This document shows positions 18,528-27,988 of a DNA stretch of 64,000 nt, piece by piece. The stretch is from assembly GCF_018917235.1 (NCBI RefSeq), contig NZ_JAHLOF010000005.1, forward strand, positions 121,129-185,128, read 5' to 3'. The translations under genes and the position numbers were made by a program. Numbering within the stretch: position 1 is the stretch's first letter; every line of letters starts with the position of its first letter. Source of the stretch: Metaclostridioides mangenotii (GTDB lineage Bacteria > Bacillota > Clostridia > Peptostreptococcales > Peptostreptococcaceae). A model generated the notes under the pieces. It did no database searches. It was not told the origin of the DNA and was given only the letters and a program-made list of their open reading frames with translations.

Positions 18528-19186
18528 AAAATATATCCCTTTCCTCTAATATTGGTTAATACATCATCCCCATAGACATTGCTTAATTTCTTCTTAAGCC
18601 TTGCAATATGTACTCTTAATACAGATGAAAATGGATCAAAATCTTCATCATATATATGTTCTGCAATTTCCTCACTAGATACTACCGCCGGATGTTTATA
18701 ACAAATATATTCTAAAATATCAAATTCTTTAGTAGACATTATTACTTGTTTATTATCTATATGAACAGTACGGGTAATCGGATTAAGCTGTAGCTTACCT
18801 ATGTTTATTATTGGATTTGTACGACCATGAAATCTTCTTATTACAGCATGAATCCTTGCTCTTATCTCTAATAATTGAAATGGCTTTGTTATATAATCAT
18901 CAGCTCCAGTATCTAACCCTAAAGCCATTTCCACTACCTTGTCCCTAGCTGTAATGATAATTACTGGGATATGTATTGAAGCTTTGCGTAAACAGCTTAA
19001 TACTTCTATTCCGTCCATGTCTGGAAGATTTAAATCTAAAAGAATAACATCATATTCATTAACAGTTGCTTTTTCTTCACCATCCTGCCCTGTATTTGAG
19101 ACATCTACTTTAAAATTCATTCTTTCTAAACCAACCTTCATAGAATTAGCTAATTCTATATTATCCTCTATAACTAATATACGCAT
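18509..19186 (-). CDS. response regulator, OmpR family
   Basis: This 225-residue protein has a receiver domain with acidic pocket (EDN at 7-9), phospho-acceptor Asp in LLDLNLPD (about 52) and Lys in ITKPF (about 101), then a winged-helix DNA-binding domain (about 125-222; SSVLRVHIARLKKKL). It is the first gene of the cluster and likely activates it in response to the kinase encoded next. Confidence 0.93.
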   Translation of the reverse strand: MRILVIEDNIELANSMKVGLERMNFKVDVSNTGQDGEEKATVNEYDVILLDLNLPDMDGIEVLSCLRKASIHIPVIIITARDKVVEMALGLDTGADDYITKPFQLLEIRARIHAVIRRFHGRTNPIINIGKLQLNPITRTVHIDNKQVIMSTKEFDILEYICYKHPAVVSSEEIAEHIYDEDFDPFSSVLRVHIARLKKKLSNVYGDDVLTNIRGKGYILCVEKI

Positions 19187-19622
19187 TTTTGTACCTCCTA
19201 ATATACTATCTAAATATTAACCTTTTTCGAAATTATAACCTAACCTTAATTATTCATCAAATAATTAAAACTTACTAATTAATTTATAAATAACTAAAAT
19301 AGCTTTAAATAACGAATTAATGCACTTTAATATTCTATAATTTGCTAATACTAGTCACACAAAATAAGATATTACCATTAAGTTATTATAATATCTTTTA
19401 ATATTGAATTTTAGCCATGTCAAAATATTTTTACATAGATAATTTGAAATATTTTTATAATGTAAATTATATTTTCATTGAATTTGGATTTATTTGTATA
19501 ATTGTTTTATAATTAAGCTAGTTACAAAATATTTTATCGACTAAAACTAACTGAATGACAAATACATTATATAGAACTATTATCTCAATGAACATATGAT
19601 TGATTTATAGAAAGGGAATTTT

Positions 19623-19902
19623 ATGAATATTAGTAAGCAACTTAAAAACTATCGAAAAGAATTTAATATATCTCAATGGATCTAGCAGAAATAATTCATG
19701 TTTCTTATTATTTCTGTATTTAAATTTGTTAAAATTTAATACCTCTATTTTACTGTCAACTGTACTTTTTATAATAACCTATGTTGGATTTAAGTTAGAA
19801 AATCATACAATATTAAATTAAGTATCATTATTTTATGTTTTTTATTTTCTTTAGCAAATTTAGGCTTAGGATTATATCAGTTTAATATAATTAGTTTCTA
19901 AA
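19623..19902 (+). pseudogene. decayed Xre-type regulator with membrane tail
   Basis: After a GAAAGGGAATTTT leader, an ATG opens MNISKQLKNYRKEFNISQ, the start of an Xre helix-turn-helix. The frame breaks at once, and DLAEIIHVS can be recovered by a frameshift. The following 200 bases encode scattered hydrophobic stretches in several frames. It is a remnant. Confidence 0.55.
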
Positions 19903-19940
19903 TTTAACTTTAAGGACTAGTTATATATTTAAAACAAATA

Positions 19941-19980
19941 TAAAGCCCTTAAAATCTAATAAATGGATTTTAAGGGCTTA
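19941..19980. repeat. dispersed hairpin repeat, copy B
   Basis: TAAGCCCTTAAAATC-type arms: AAGCCCTTAAAATC / GATTTTAAGGGCTT with loop TAATAAATG. It shares about 50 bases with copy C (22118) and the preceding 20 bases with copy A (14641). Confidence 0.8.
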
Positions 19981-20052
19981 CTATATAATACCAACTAATT
20001 TTTACTATTAAGTTTATAACTGGCTCCCTTGTTGAAAGGATAATAATTCCAT

Positions 20053-20640
20053 TTAGTATTCCGGATTACCTGTGGAAAAATAATTATACCAAGGTTCAAT
20101 CATCACAGATGGAAGAATTTCTAGATATTCGACAATTTGTTTTGCCCATAATAAACTTCCAGCTGAACTTGAAGTAATTAAATTTCTATCTGTTACTGAA
20201 AGCGCATTTTGATACAAGCCTTTACCAGTATACATATTAGAAAAGAGAGAAAGAAACTCAAAAGAATTACTTGTATGAGTATATTTATTTAGAATGCCTA
20301 AGTTACTGAGTGCTAGTGTAGCACCACATATTGCACCAACCAGAATTCCTTTGCTAATAGAACTTTTTGCAACTTGTAATATACTTGTATGAATTGATTC
20401 GTTCCATGTGTCAGCGCCAGGAAGAAGAATTGCTGCTATATTATTCTCGTCGATTTCTTCTGTAGAACAATCTGGGGTAATAGTAAAACCTCCTTGTGTA
20501 CGAATAGTTTCTTTGCTGTGACTGACTGTTTTCATAGTATATTTTGTATTTTGTTTCATGCTAATAGCTGACATGATGAAACCTAATTCCCAATCAGCTA
20601 ATGTATTTAAAATATAAACGTAAATAATTTTTTTCATCAT
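20053..20640 (-). CDS. DJ-1/PfpI-family protein
   Basis: This 195-residue protein has the class I glutamine-amidotransferase-like fold of DJ-1/PfpI proteins, with the nucleophile-elbow Cys in GAICGAT (about 108) and ADWELGF near the N terminus. Members include proteases, glyoxalases and stress chaperones, and the sequence does not decide which. A WYL-domain regulator and a DUF3224-like pseudogene lie just upstream on the same strand; a control link is possible. Confidence 0.82.
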   Translation of the reverse strand: MMKKIIYVYILNTLADWELGFIMSAISMKQNTKYTMKTVSHSKETIRTQGGFTITPDCSTEEIDENNIAAILLPGADTWNESIHTSILQVAKSSISKGILVGAICGATLALSNLGILNKYTHTSNSFEFLSLFSNMYTGKGLYQNALSVTDRNLITSSSAGSLLWAKQIVEYLEILPSVMIEPWYNYFSTGNPEY

Positions 20641-20685
20641 TTGCTCCCTTTTTATAAAGTCTTTGACTATATTATTTTGTAGTAA

Positions 20686-21035
20686 TGTTTAATTCTAATG
20701 TCATTCCATTTTCTATAGGATAGTATGTACCACTTCATTCCATATATTTTCTCGAAGTCACTAGTTCCAGAGCCAGCCTTCAATTATTTTCAGAAATGTA
20801 GAATACTTGTTATCTATAAAACTACCACGATCTTTCATAATAATGTTACCTTATTTATTACCGATCTCAGCTTGAAATTTAGTAAACCCATTAACCACTG
20901 ATGTAGAGTTATGTACTTCTTTTTTATCATAATATAAATAAATATATTGTACTCTGCATGCATTATACCTTTCATTTTTCCTTCTATTTGATATATTGCA
21001 TTAGCTTTGGCAATTTCTTCATTATCTATTCCTCC
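20686..21035 (-). pseudogene. DUF3224-like protein, frameshifted
   Basis: Between the WYL regulator and the DJ-1 gene the minus strand reads EEIAKANAIYQIEGKMKGIM in one frame, MKDRGSFIDN in another and AGSGTSDFEKIYGM in a third. In order these match the strand pattern of the DUF3224 fold (xGxMxG…Y, GSF, GSGTxxx). At least two frameshifts are needed, so the gene is dead. Confidence 0.6.
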
Positions 21036-21077
21036 TTTCCTTTTAAGTACAACATAAATATAACAAACCCAATATGA

Positions 21078-21998
21078 CTACATCATGTCATATTGGGTTA
21101 AAATTTCTAATGCGGCTTTTTTTATTGAATCTTTGAGAGCTAATGGTTTTATGACTTTAACTTCTCCTCTAAAACTTAATATTAGTCCGATAAACCAATC
21201 ATCTATTGGCATATTTTTCTTAACAATTAGTTTATCTTCCAGCTCAGTGATAACTTCTTCTGAAAAAGTGTCGTATACTTTTGATTTAATATTTTTGCTA
21301 AACTCTAATTCTACTAAATCAAACAATGTTCTATCTTTTAAGTTAGAAAGGATTTTATAGAATGCTTCCTCATTAATACTTTGATATTTTGAATCGTCAA
21401 ATACAATATCCAAAATTTTCAAGTTTCTAATTCTTGATAATCGAAATAGTCGGAAATCTTGTCTCTTTTTACAAAAACCATACAAGTACCATGTATGGGA
21501 TTTGTAGACTAAATTAATAGGCTCAATTTCACGAATAGATTCTACATTATTAAAAGATGTATAGTTCAGCCTCACAGTGAGTGATTTGTCAATAGCGGAC
21601 TCTATTTTATTGAATGTAATTTTATTTGTCGTCCATAAACTAAAGTCAAAAAAATAGGTCTCTTTAGTAGTATTAGGAATAGATAATCTCATTTTTTCTT
21701 TTAGCATTTCTATTGCAGGAATCTTTGTGGTATTTGAAATACTTTGACTTATATTTAAAATAATTTTTTGTTCTTCTTCTGTAAATAAAAAAGAATCCAT
21801 TTTATAATTATCAGCTAAATAAAAACCACCATTATTACCTCGTTCCGAGTATATTGGGATTCCTAATAAAGTTAAGGTGTCAATATCTCTGTAAATAGTT
21901 CGTGTGCTTACTTGAAACTGAGAAGCAATATCTTTCGCTAAAATCTGCTTTTTTGAAAGCAACATGATAATAATATACATTAATCTTTCTATTTTCAT
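21078..21998 (-). CDS. WYL-domain transcriptional regulator (YafY/DeoR-like)
   Basis: This 306-residue protein has an N-terminal HTH_11 domain (about 1-60; ILAKDIASQFQVSTRTIYRD) and a central WYL domain (about 135-210; INLVYKSHTWYLYGFCKKR). These one-component regulators sense small ligands and usually control a neighbouring gene, here perhaps the DUF3224-like remnant and the DJ-1 gene downstream on the same strand. Confidence 0.88.
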   Translation of the reverse strand: MKIERLMYIIIMLLSKKQILAKDIASQFQVSTRTIYRDIDTLTLLGIPIYSERGNNGGFYLADNYKMDSFLFTEEEQKIILNISQSISNTTKIPAIEMLKEKMRLSIPNTTKETYFFDFSLWTTNKITFNKIESAIDKSLTVRLNYTSFNNVESIREIEPINLVYKSHTWYLYGFCKKRQDFRLFRLSRIRNLKILDIVFDDSKYQSINEEAFYKILSNLKDRTLFDLVELEFSKNIKSKVYDTFSEEVITELEDKLIVKKNMPIDDWFIGLILSFRGEVKVIKPLALKDSIKKAALEILTQYDMM

Positions 21999-22493
21999 TT
22001 AAAATCTCCTCTCTGTCACTATCTATTTTATAAAGTTCATCCTTCAATAGCAATTAAAACCGGTTAAATTTAAATAAATTTATTACAAAATAAATGCACA
22101 TGGAATGTATAACAAATATAAAGCTCTTAAAATCTAATAAATGGATTTAAAGGGCTTACTATATATCTTTTAATATCAGTAGGGGATAGTTGAAGAAAGA
22201 TTATATAAAAGGGAAACTGATTCAATAGATATGATTAGCATCTGTTTTATTTTCAGCTTATTTTTATATATGCAGACATAACATATTACTAAAAAAATTA
22301 AAATAGATGAAAAGAAATTATTAATAGAATACATCAGGAAGAAGGAAGTAGATAACAATAAACAACATTATGACACTTATATTAATAACTTAAGGATTTG
22401 TTAAGATTTTTTATAAAATTATTCTTAATAATTAGCTATGTGCTATAATACCAATGTTGACACAAAAATACACATACAATTAGGGGGGGTAAA
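21999..22493. other. intergenic stretch with repeat and a broken small ORF
   Basis: It holds copy C of the hairpin repeat. On the plus strand 22231-22404 reads MISICFIFSLFLYMQT, a stop, then about 40 coherent charged residues (KKIKIDEKKLLIEYIRKK) in the same frame, which suggests a small membrane protein with a nonsense mutation. An RBS (AGGGGGGG) precedes the HEPN gene at 22494. Confidence 0.45.
22118..22160. repeat. dispersed hairpin repeat, copy C
   Basis: AAGCTCTTAAAATC-TAATAAATG-GATTTAAAGGGCTT, with flanks ACAAATAT and ACTATATA shared with copy B. Confidence 0.8.
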
Positions 22494-23659
22494 ATGGATA
22501 TTAACTATAAGGAAATATTTAGAAAAGAATTAAATAATATAGATAACTACACAAAGTATATAGAAGATAATTATTATATACAGACTGAAAATCTTAATAA
22601 AGTAATAGGAATAGAAGAATTGTATAATTTAATTTCTAGTGCTAATTCAAATGATAATATAGATAGAGAAATTATTAATAAGATAAATCAAGAAGTAAAC
22701 AAACATATAAAAATATATGAAAATAAACTTGAAGAAACAATAAATAAAAATGGAGAAAAAGTAAACTTAGATAATATAAGACCAAAAATTATAGATGACA
22801 AATCATTGAAATTCATAGTTGATAAGGAAATTTGGGGAAAGAATGATCTAAATTTCCTTTTAAATAAAATGTCTTTAGAAGAGAAGATAAGTGTATTGGA
22901 AGTACGGATGCAACAATAATAAAAAGTAGTATAGATAATTATGCAGATAAAAAAAATACATTTATTAGAAGCATTAACTTTACAGATATTGAACAACATA
23001 TACCCGATATAACTATAAATGATTATAGCTGGATTGAAGAATGTAATATAGAAGATATTAAAGAATTAATAAAATATTATATGTGTGATGCTAAGAATGG
23101 AATAATAAATGAAATCGAGTCTAAATTAGATAAGTTAAAAACGCTTAAGACATTATATCAAGTGTTTGATGATTATAATAAAATAAATATATATAGGCAA
23201 TCATTTATACTTGCAATGACAGCATTTGATGCTTTTATAAAAGATTATGCAAAAGAAGTTTTTCTATATGATTTCGAAAAATTTGTTAAAGAAATAAAAA
23301 AAGAAAAGCAAAAGATTGATTATTCAGAAATTTTGATCCATGATACAATAGAGGACTTCAAACGAGCAAAAGTTGAAGAATATGTTGAAGATATTTCTTT
23401 AACCAAAATGGTAAAAATCATAAATAAAATAAACTCCTTTTTAAATAATATAAATAGTTATAAAGGATTATTAGAAATGATCAGTAGAAGGAATATACAT
23501 ATACATAAAGGTGGGATATGTGATAAAAAATATATTGAAACTGCTGAAGGTAATATATATAACATAGGTTTAAATGAGTATATATCAATCGATAAGAATT
23601 ATTACAACGAATGTATTATTACGTTTTCGAAAATATTAATGACTCAAATAAATAAATAG
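22494..23659 (+). pseudogene. HEPN-domain nuclease gene with frameshift (MAE_28990/MAE_18760-like)
   Basis: The first frame (22494-22919, starting MDINYKEIFRKEL after AGGGGGGG) and a second frame ending at 23659 join into one protein of about 388 residues if a single frameshift near 22885-22900 is allowed: the second frame is open and coherent from 22868 (CIGSTDATIIKSSIDN…) well before its first ATG at 23081. The C-terminal half is a helical HEPN domain with the Arg-x4-His RNase motif in RRNIHIHKGG. The arrangement fits the HEPN-like nucleases annotated MAE_28990/MAE_18760. Such proteins act as RNases in toxin and defence contexts. A terminator follows. The 3' end is duplicated at 939-1064. 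Confidence 0.7.
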
Positions 23660-23683
23660 AGTAGCTATTATGCTACTCTTATT
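23659..23683. terminator. hairpin after HEPN gene
   Basis: AGAGTAG/CTACTCT stem directly after the HEPN stop codon and next to the convergent ligase remnant. Confidence 0.6.
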
Positions 23684-24172
23684 TACTCTCTACATTCATT
23701 AGGTAATTTATCTTCTCTAATTCCCTTTAATACTGGTTGCCTTAATGAGCCTTTATCGTTTGGCATATACTCTACTGTACATACAAGAGTTGGCTCTATC
23801 CAAACCGCATCCTCATTGCCTGATCCTGAAGGAACGTTTTTGATTGGTGGTAATCCAGTATTTTTATATTTATATTGATTTAGTTTTCTAAGGCTTCCAC
23901 CTAAAGTAACATGTCCTTTGTATATCAATTCGTTTTCTTCATTATATTGTGCGATAACTAAACTAGTCATATTATTTTCTTTTAATATATAACCACATAC
24001 AACAAAGTCTTCATCCTTCATATACTTAATTTTTATCCAGTCCCTACTCTTTTTACCGAACCAATATATACTCTTTTTATCTTTTGCAACTATGCCCTCT
24101 AGTTTTTGATTCTCTGCAACCTGGTATAAGGCTTTTCTCTTTCCTTCTATATATCTAGATATCGCAAATCAA
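23683..24172 (-). pseudogene. ATP-dependent DNA ligase, 5'-truncated
   Basis: The frame has no start at its 5' end and reads the end of the adenylation domain and the OB-fold of an ATP-dependent ligase: motif IV EGIVAKDKKS, motif V DWIKIKY, then VVCGYI and the C-terminal signature WIEPTLVCTVEYMPNDKGSL. The catalytic Lys region (KxDG) is missing, so the product cannot seal DNA. An internal ATG at 24021 could give a 112-residue piece. A second, shorter remnant of the same gene lies at 42536. Confidence 0.8.
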
Positions 24173-24305
24173 CTAGCATGTTAAATTAATCTAGTTCTTT
24201 TCTATCTTTTCTATATATTATAGTTATGTTAGATATATACTATTACTATATAAGTATACCTGTATGATTATAATTATATGAGTATACTTATATGTCTTTA
24301 ATTCA

Positions 24306-24437
24306 TTATCTGTAAAATATCGTTTTATCTTTTAATTCTTTTACTTCTGAACTGTATCTTAGGTATTCTCCGAATCTATTTAAACCTTCTTCGCAAAAAT
24401 TCATTCCAGCACCTTCAAATAATAATATTTTTTTCAT
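24306..24437 (-). CDS. small protein of 43 residues
   Basis: It starts MKKILLFEGAGMNFCEEG after a strong RBS (AAAAAGGAGAGTTAAAAATG) and ends KDKTIFYR. The strong RBS and normal composition support translation. I recognise no family; similar N termini occur in clostridial phage and plasmid proteins, so it could be a truncated gene. Confidence 0.4.
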   Translation of the reverse strand: MKKILLFEGAGMNFCEEGLNRFGEYLRYSSEVKELKDKTIFYR

Positions 24438-24509
24438 TTTTAACTCTCCTTTTTATCTTTCCGATATTTCGGAATTGTTTTGTAAAATTTTTTATTTCTT
24501 AATTATATT

Positions 24510-24558
24510 ATACCCTAAAATCCGAGTTTTATCAACGAAAAATCGGATTTTAGGGTAT
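24510..24558 (-). terminator. long hairpin after xre
   Basis: Perfect 16-base arms ATACCCTAAAATCCGA / TCGGATTTTAGGGTAT lie six bases after the stop codon of the Xre gene. They can act as its terminator. Confidence 0.75.
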
Positions 24559-24563
24559 AAAAA

Positions 24564-24761
24564 TTAGTCTAATTCTAACAATTCCAAGGGATCTATATTT
24601 AGAAACTTAACTACCTTTTCAAATTCTTCTACTTTAAATTTAGTTTTTCCGCTTTCTTTATCTGCATATGTTGAAAGAGCCATATCACTAAATGTTGCAA
24701 CTGTTTGTTGATTATAGCCTTTAGATTCTCTGATTTCTTTTAGTTTTTTATATTTCATCAT
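24564..24761 (-). CDS. Xre-family HTH regulator
   Basis: This 65-residue protein is a single helix-turn-helix domain (about 5-58; RESKGYNQQTVATFSDMALS) as in phage and plasmid repressors. Length and position beside the toxin-antitoxin module and other element genes suggest a regulator of the mobile region. A good RBS (AGAAGGTGGTGACATGATG) precedes it; MMKYKK gives two possible ATG starts. Confidence 0.85.
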   Translation of the reverse strand: MMKYKKLKEIRESKGYNQQTVATFSDMALSTYADKESGKTKFKVEEFEKVVKFLNIDPLELLELD

Positions 24762-24880
24762 GTCACCACCTTCTTTTTATTTAATATAGCATAATATAAA
24801 TATATTTTCTATAATACAGACATTTTTAATTATGCAAAAAAAATTGAAGGATTAAAGTAAAAAATGTTGTAATGCTTTAT

Positions 24881-24910
24881 TTGACTTGATTAGAGGATTT
24901 AGGGTATAAT
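24881..24910 (+). promoter_or_regulatory. sigma-A promoter of antitoxin RNA
   Basis: TTGACT (24881-24886), an 18-base spacer and TATAAT (24905-24910) face into the 3' end of the toxin gene on the opposite strand. The start point would be near 24917. Confidence 0.75.
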
Positions 24911-24916
24911 ATATAT

Positions 24917-25030
24917 AAGAATATAAGAGTAGGAACACAAACTAATTCGTTTAGGTGCTACTCCTAGTCAATAATTTTAAACATTATCGTTAGACGCATC
25001 CGAATGGCAGTTCGGGTGCGTCTCTATTTT
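24917..25030 (+). ncRNA. putative antisense antitoxin RNA
   Basis: Starting below the promoter at 24881, a transcript of about 110 bases would run through a hairpin (GAGTAG…CTACTC, 24926-24963) and end at the stem GACGCATCCGAA/TTCGGGTGCGTC (24992-25023) followed by CTATTTT. Its last 50 bases are complementary to the toxin coding end. This is the layout of type I antitoxins in Peptostreptococcaceae. Confidence 0.65.
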
Positions 25031-25153
25031 ATGTACTTTATCTTTTACAGCTATATAATTATCAAGTACTTTATTAAAAAGACTTAATACTTTATTTATA
25101 GCATAAAGATAACTAGCTATATATGCTAGTAACATTAAAATAAAATTCTCCAT
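24977..25153 (-). CDS. small hydrophobic toxin, type I toxin-antitoxin system
   Basis: The 58-residue frame starts MENFILMLLAYIASYLYAIN and has a hydrophobic N-terminal segment (about 4-20) and a basic and polar tail (LDNYIAVKDKVHK … HSDASNDNV). This is the form of the membrane toxins of C. difficile type I modules. The RBS GGGAGGTG lies seven bases before the ATG and can pair with an upstream CTCCC, so the start may be masked in the mRNA. An antisense RNA gene overlaps the 3' end. Homology to named toxins is by shape and context, not by search. Confidence 0.7.
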   Translation of the reverse strand: MENFILMLLAYIASYLYAINKVLSLFNKVLDNYIAVKDKVHKIETHPNCHSDASNDNV

Positions 25154-25159
25154 ATGTTC

Positions 25160-25245
25160 ACCTCCCTTCTAAAAGAGATGGGAGTTAAAAGTATGGAGCA
25201 ACACACCCGAATCCTGTTATGTTCCTAATTATATTATACCATAAT
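25160..25245 (-). promoter_or_regulatory. toxin promoter and structured leader
   Basis: On the minus strand GGTATAATATAATTAGG supplies a -10 box (about 25236). The leader of about 70 bases contains AACTCCCATCTC, whose CTCCC can pair with the GGGAG of the toxin RBS. This would delay translation until the leader is processed. Confidence 0.55.
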
Positions 25246-25503
25246 TTACAGAAAAAATCTGCTAAAACATGGAAAAAACATAGTATTTCCAACGTTTTCA
25301 GACAATAAGACTTTCCTTTATAAGCAATAGAATTAGTGAAGCGACCAGCAGAGCAGAGGTTTTGGGAGCAAACGGAGTTTGAATAATTACTGAAATAATT
25401 TCCTTCAAATCAACAGCCACCTAACCTAAATATATTATTATAATTATATCGTTATACATATACTTATACAATTATAATCAGGTTTATAATTGTAATAAAA
25501 AAA

Positions 25504-25522
25504 CCGAGGGTGAAACCCCTCG
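25504..25522. terminator. hairpin after Cys-rich KTR gene
   Basis: CCGAGGG and CCCCTCG flank a short loop after the minus-strand gene ending at 25539. Confidence 0.55.
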
Positions 25523-25538
25523 ATGAGATGTTAATTTC

Positions 25539-25721
25539 TCAAATTATCGGCTTTGCGTCTGGCTCTTTGATTACTATTACTTTGAAAGAATCCACACCTA
25601 TTAAAGTTTCTTGCTTACACTTTGGACAATACAAAGGAAGATTAATTAATTTTGTATCTTCTCGTACTTTTATTCGTGTTTTATTTCTACAGATGGGGCA
25701 AATAAGCCACTCCTTCCTCAA
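25539..25721 (-). CDS. Cys-rich KTR-domain protein
   Basis: This 60-residue protein has two CxxC pairs (CPIC and CPKC) around NKTRIKVREDT, the KTR signature of the cysteine-rich family found on Tn916/Tn1549-type elements next to resistance genes. It is presumably a small zinc-ribbon protein. It follows the UvrA-like gene on the same strand after 14 bases, so it may be the last gene of that operon. Confidence 0.8.
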   Translation of the reverse strand: MRKEWLICPICRNKTRIKVREDTKLINLPLYCPKCKQETLIGVDSFKVIVIKEPDAKPII

Positions 25722-25735
25722 GAATTAACACCCCC

Positions 25736-27988
25736 TTATAATTTTAAAAACCGCCTTAAATTGCTTGCAGTATATGAATTTTCACAATTAATAAAATCCA
25801 ATGGATAACCCTGAAACAATAAATTACCGCCTAAGTTCCCTCCCTTTGGGCCAAGGTCAATGATCCAATCTGCTTGACTTATAATCGATAAGTTATGTTC
25901 CAACACAATTAATGTATTTCCCTCTTCTATTAACTCATGAAAAAGCGTTAATAAATTATCAATATCTGATTCGTGCAGACCTGTACTTGGTTCATCTAAA
26001 ATTATAATTTCAGACGATTTTTTCGTTAACATTTGAGCTATCTTTAATCTTTGCAATTCTCCACCAGAAAATGTATCAAGAGTTTGACCGAGTTTTATAT
26101 AAGAAAGATTGGCTTTGATAATGGATTCCAATGTTTTTTTTATCAATGAATTATCATAAAATAACCGCATTGCCTCTTGTGCTGTCAAATTAAAGATTTC
26201 GCTTATATTTTTTCCCTTATATCGATATGAAAGTGTTTTATCATTAAACCTTCTTCCTTGGCACTTTTCACAAATCCGTTGGGAATCTCCTAAATAGGCT
26301 AAATCAAGCTTAACAGTACCTTTTCCCTTGCATTCGCGGCAAGCACCTTTCCCATTTACCGAAAACAAAGTTATATCTACATTATTTTCTCGGCTAAATA
26401 TCTTTCTAATTTCATTAAATATATTTAAATAAGTAGTAATATTAGAACGATTAGATACATGAGGTAAACTTTGATCTAAAATCGTTGACAGGGGATACTT
26501 ACTTTTAAAAAGCTGCCTTATCAATGTGCTTTTTCCTGATCCGGCAACTCCAGTTATTAATGTTAAAGCATTTTTGGGGATATTAACTGAAACATTTTTA
26601 ACGTTATTTTTTGAAACATTTTCAAGGTTATAATAATTTATAAAACTTTTTTTCTTTGTGTTGATCCTATGTTTTTTCAAAAATGTTTTGGCTGTAATTG
26701 TATTAGAATGTAGCAGCTTTTCAAATGTACCTTTAAAAGTTACATTCCCTCCGTCAACCCCAGCTCCTTCGCCAAAGTTTATTACTTCATCAGCAATAGC
26801 AATCATGTCTGGATCATGGTCTACAAACAAAACAGAATTTCCTTTGTTCTTAATTTCTCTCAAAATATTATTGATGCCTTTGATATCTTGTGGGTGCAAA
26901 CCAACGCTAGGTTCATCAAAAATATAAAGAACATCTGACAATGAACTATTTAAGTATTTTGTCATCTTAATTCTTTGTGATTCTCCGCCAGATAAAGTAC
27001 TTGTAGCTCGATTTAATGTTAAATAGTCTAATCCTACCATACATAAGCCTTTTAATTTCAACTTTAACTCATTCTTAATGATTTTCACTTCTGTATCTTC
27101 AATATTGTTGATAAACTCAATTAAATCCGTAACGGACATATTACAGCAGTCCGCAATGGATTTATCAACGATTTTTGCACGTAACACTTCATCATTTAAT
27201 CGAGAACCATGACAAACAGGACATACACTTGTGGTTAAAATTCTATCTAAATCTTTTTTATACTTTGTACTATCCTCATAAACAAAACTATCCATAATTC
27301 GTGGTACAACACCAATATAATCTGCTGTTTTATGCCATTTTTCACTAGGTTTTTGTGGCTTAATCTTAGCTGAATATAGCAATAATTCGAGCTCATCATT
27401 TGAGTAATCAGAAATCTTTTTGTCGTTATCAAAAAAACCAGATTCTGTATATCTTGTTAGTCGCCAGCCGTTATTCTGAAAAGTAGGAAATTGAATCGCA
27501 TTTTCACTTAAAGATTTATCAAAATCAATCAAATTCTCAATGTTGATTGATTTTACTTCACCCAATCCCTTACAATGTTTACACATTCCTTCTGGATTAT
27601 TAAATGAATATTTCATAGAATAGCCAATAAACGGAGTAGCAATTCTGGAATAAAGTAATCTTAAACTAGAATAAATATCTGTAATTGTTCCTACTGTTGA
27701 TCTGGAATTCCCACGAATTCTTTTCTGATTAATCACTAATGAAATAGGGAGATTTGTGATGGAATCAACAATAGGCTTTTTGTATTTAGGTAACAAATCC
27801 TGAATATAACTAGAATATGTTTCATTTAACAGTCTTTGTGACTCACTTGCAATGGTATCAAACACTAAAGACGATTTTCCCGAACCTGAAACTCCGGTAA
27901 CAGCGACTATCTTATGCTTAGGTATAGTGAGAGAAACGTTTTTGAGATTATTTGTTGTGGCATTTTTTATTATTATAGAATTATTCAT
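25736..27988 (-). CDS. UvrA-like (class II) ABC ATPase
   Basis: This 750-residue protein has two ABC modules with Walker [11 protein letters not shown] (32-41) and [10 protein letters not shown], signatures LSGGESQR and FSGGELQR, and zinc CxxC pairs (CKHCKG, CRECKG, CEKCQG). It is about 200 residues shorter than housekeeping UvrA and lacks most of the UvrB-binding region, as in UvrA2-type proteins that protect against DNA-binding drugs. It overlaps the upstream MarR gene by eight bases, so it is probably drug-inducible. It lies within the mobile region. Confidence 0.88.
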   Translation of the reverse strand: MNNSIIIKNATTNNLKNVSLTIPKHKIVAVTGVSGSGKSSLVFDTIASESQRLLNETYSSYIQDLLPKYKKPIVDSITNLPISLVINQKRIRGNSRSTVGTITDIYSSLRLLYSRIATPFIGYSMKYSFNNPEGMCKHCKGLGEVKSINIENLIDFDKSLSENAIQFPTFQNNGWRLTRYTESGFFDNDKKISDYSNDELELLLYSAKIKPQKPSEKWHKTADYIGVVPRIMDSFVYEDSTKYKKDLDRILTTSVCPVCHGSRLNDEVLRAKIVDKSIADCCNMSVTDLIEFINNIEDTEVKIIKNELKLKLKGLCMVGLDYLTLNRATSTLSGGESQRIKMTKYLNSSLSDVLYIFDEPSVGLHPQDIKGINNILREIKNKGNSVLFVDHDPDMIAIADEVINFGEGAGVDGGNVTFKGTFEKLLHSNTITAKTFLKKHRINTKKKSFINYYNLENVSKNNVKNVSVNIPKNALTLITGVAGSGKSTLIRQLFKSKYPLSTILDQSLPHVSNRSNITTYLNIFNEIRKIFSRENNVDITLFSVNGKGACRECKGKGTVKLDLAYLGDSQRICEKCQGRRFNDKTLSYRYKGKNISEIFNLTAQEAMRLFYDNSLIKKTLESIIKANLSYIKLGQTLDTFSGGELQRLKIAQMLTKKSSEIIILDEPSTGLHESDIDNLLTLFHELIEEGNTLIVLEHNLSIISQADWIIDLGPKGGNLGGNLLFQGYPLDFINCENSYTASNLRRFLKL

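Larger units (their letters stand above)
19187..20052. other. intergenic stretch with decayed HTH gene and repeat
   Basis: It is very AT-rich. It contains the promoter side of the response regulator gene, an Xre/membrane-protein remnant (19623-19902) and copy B of the dispersed hairpin repeat. Confidence 0.6.
24022..24563. other. stretch between ligase remnant and Xre gene
   Basis: It contains the 5' part of the ligase remnant, a short ORF (24306-24437) and the hairpin at 24510. Around 24200-24300 it is almost pure A/T with repeated TATACT motifs. Confidence 0.5.
24762..25500. other. stretch holding a type I toxin-antitoxin module
   Basis: The module occupies 24881-25260. From about 25310 to 25500 no gene is visible; the segment GACCAGCAGAGCAGAGG is richer in G and C than its surroundings. 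Confidence 0.6.

Noticed and set aside
24480..24560. Possible CRISPR repeat (repeated CCCTAAAATCCGA)
   Set aside because: Only the two arms of one hairpin are present, with no spacing pattern. No CRISPR array is seen anywhere in the window.
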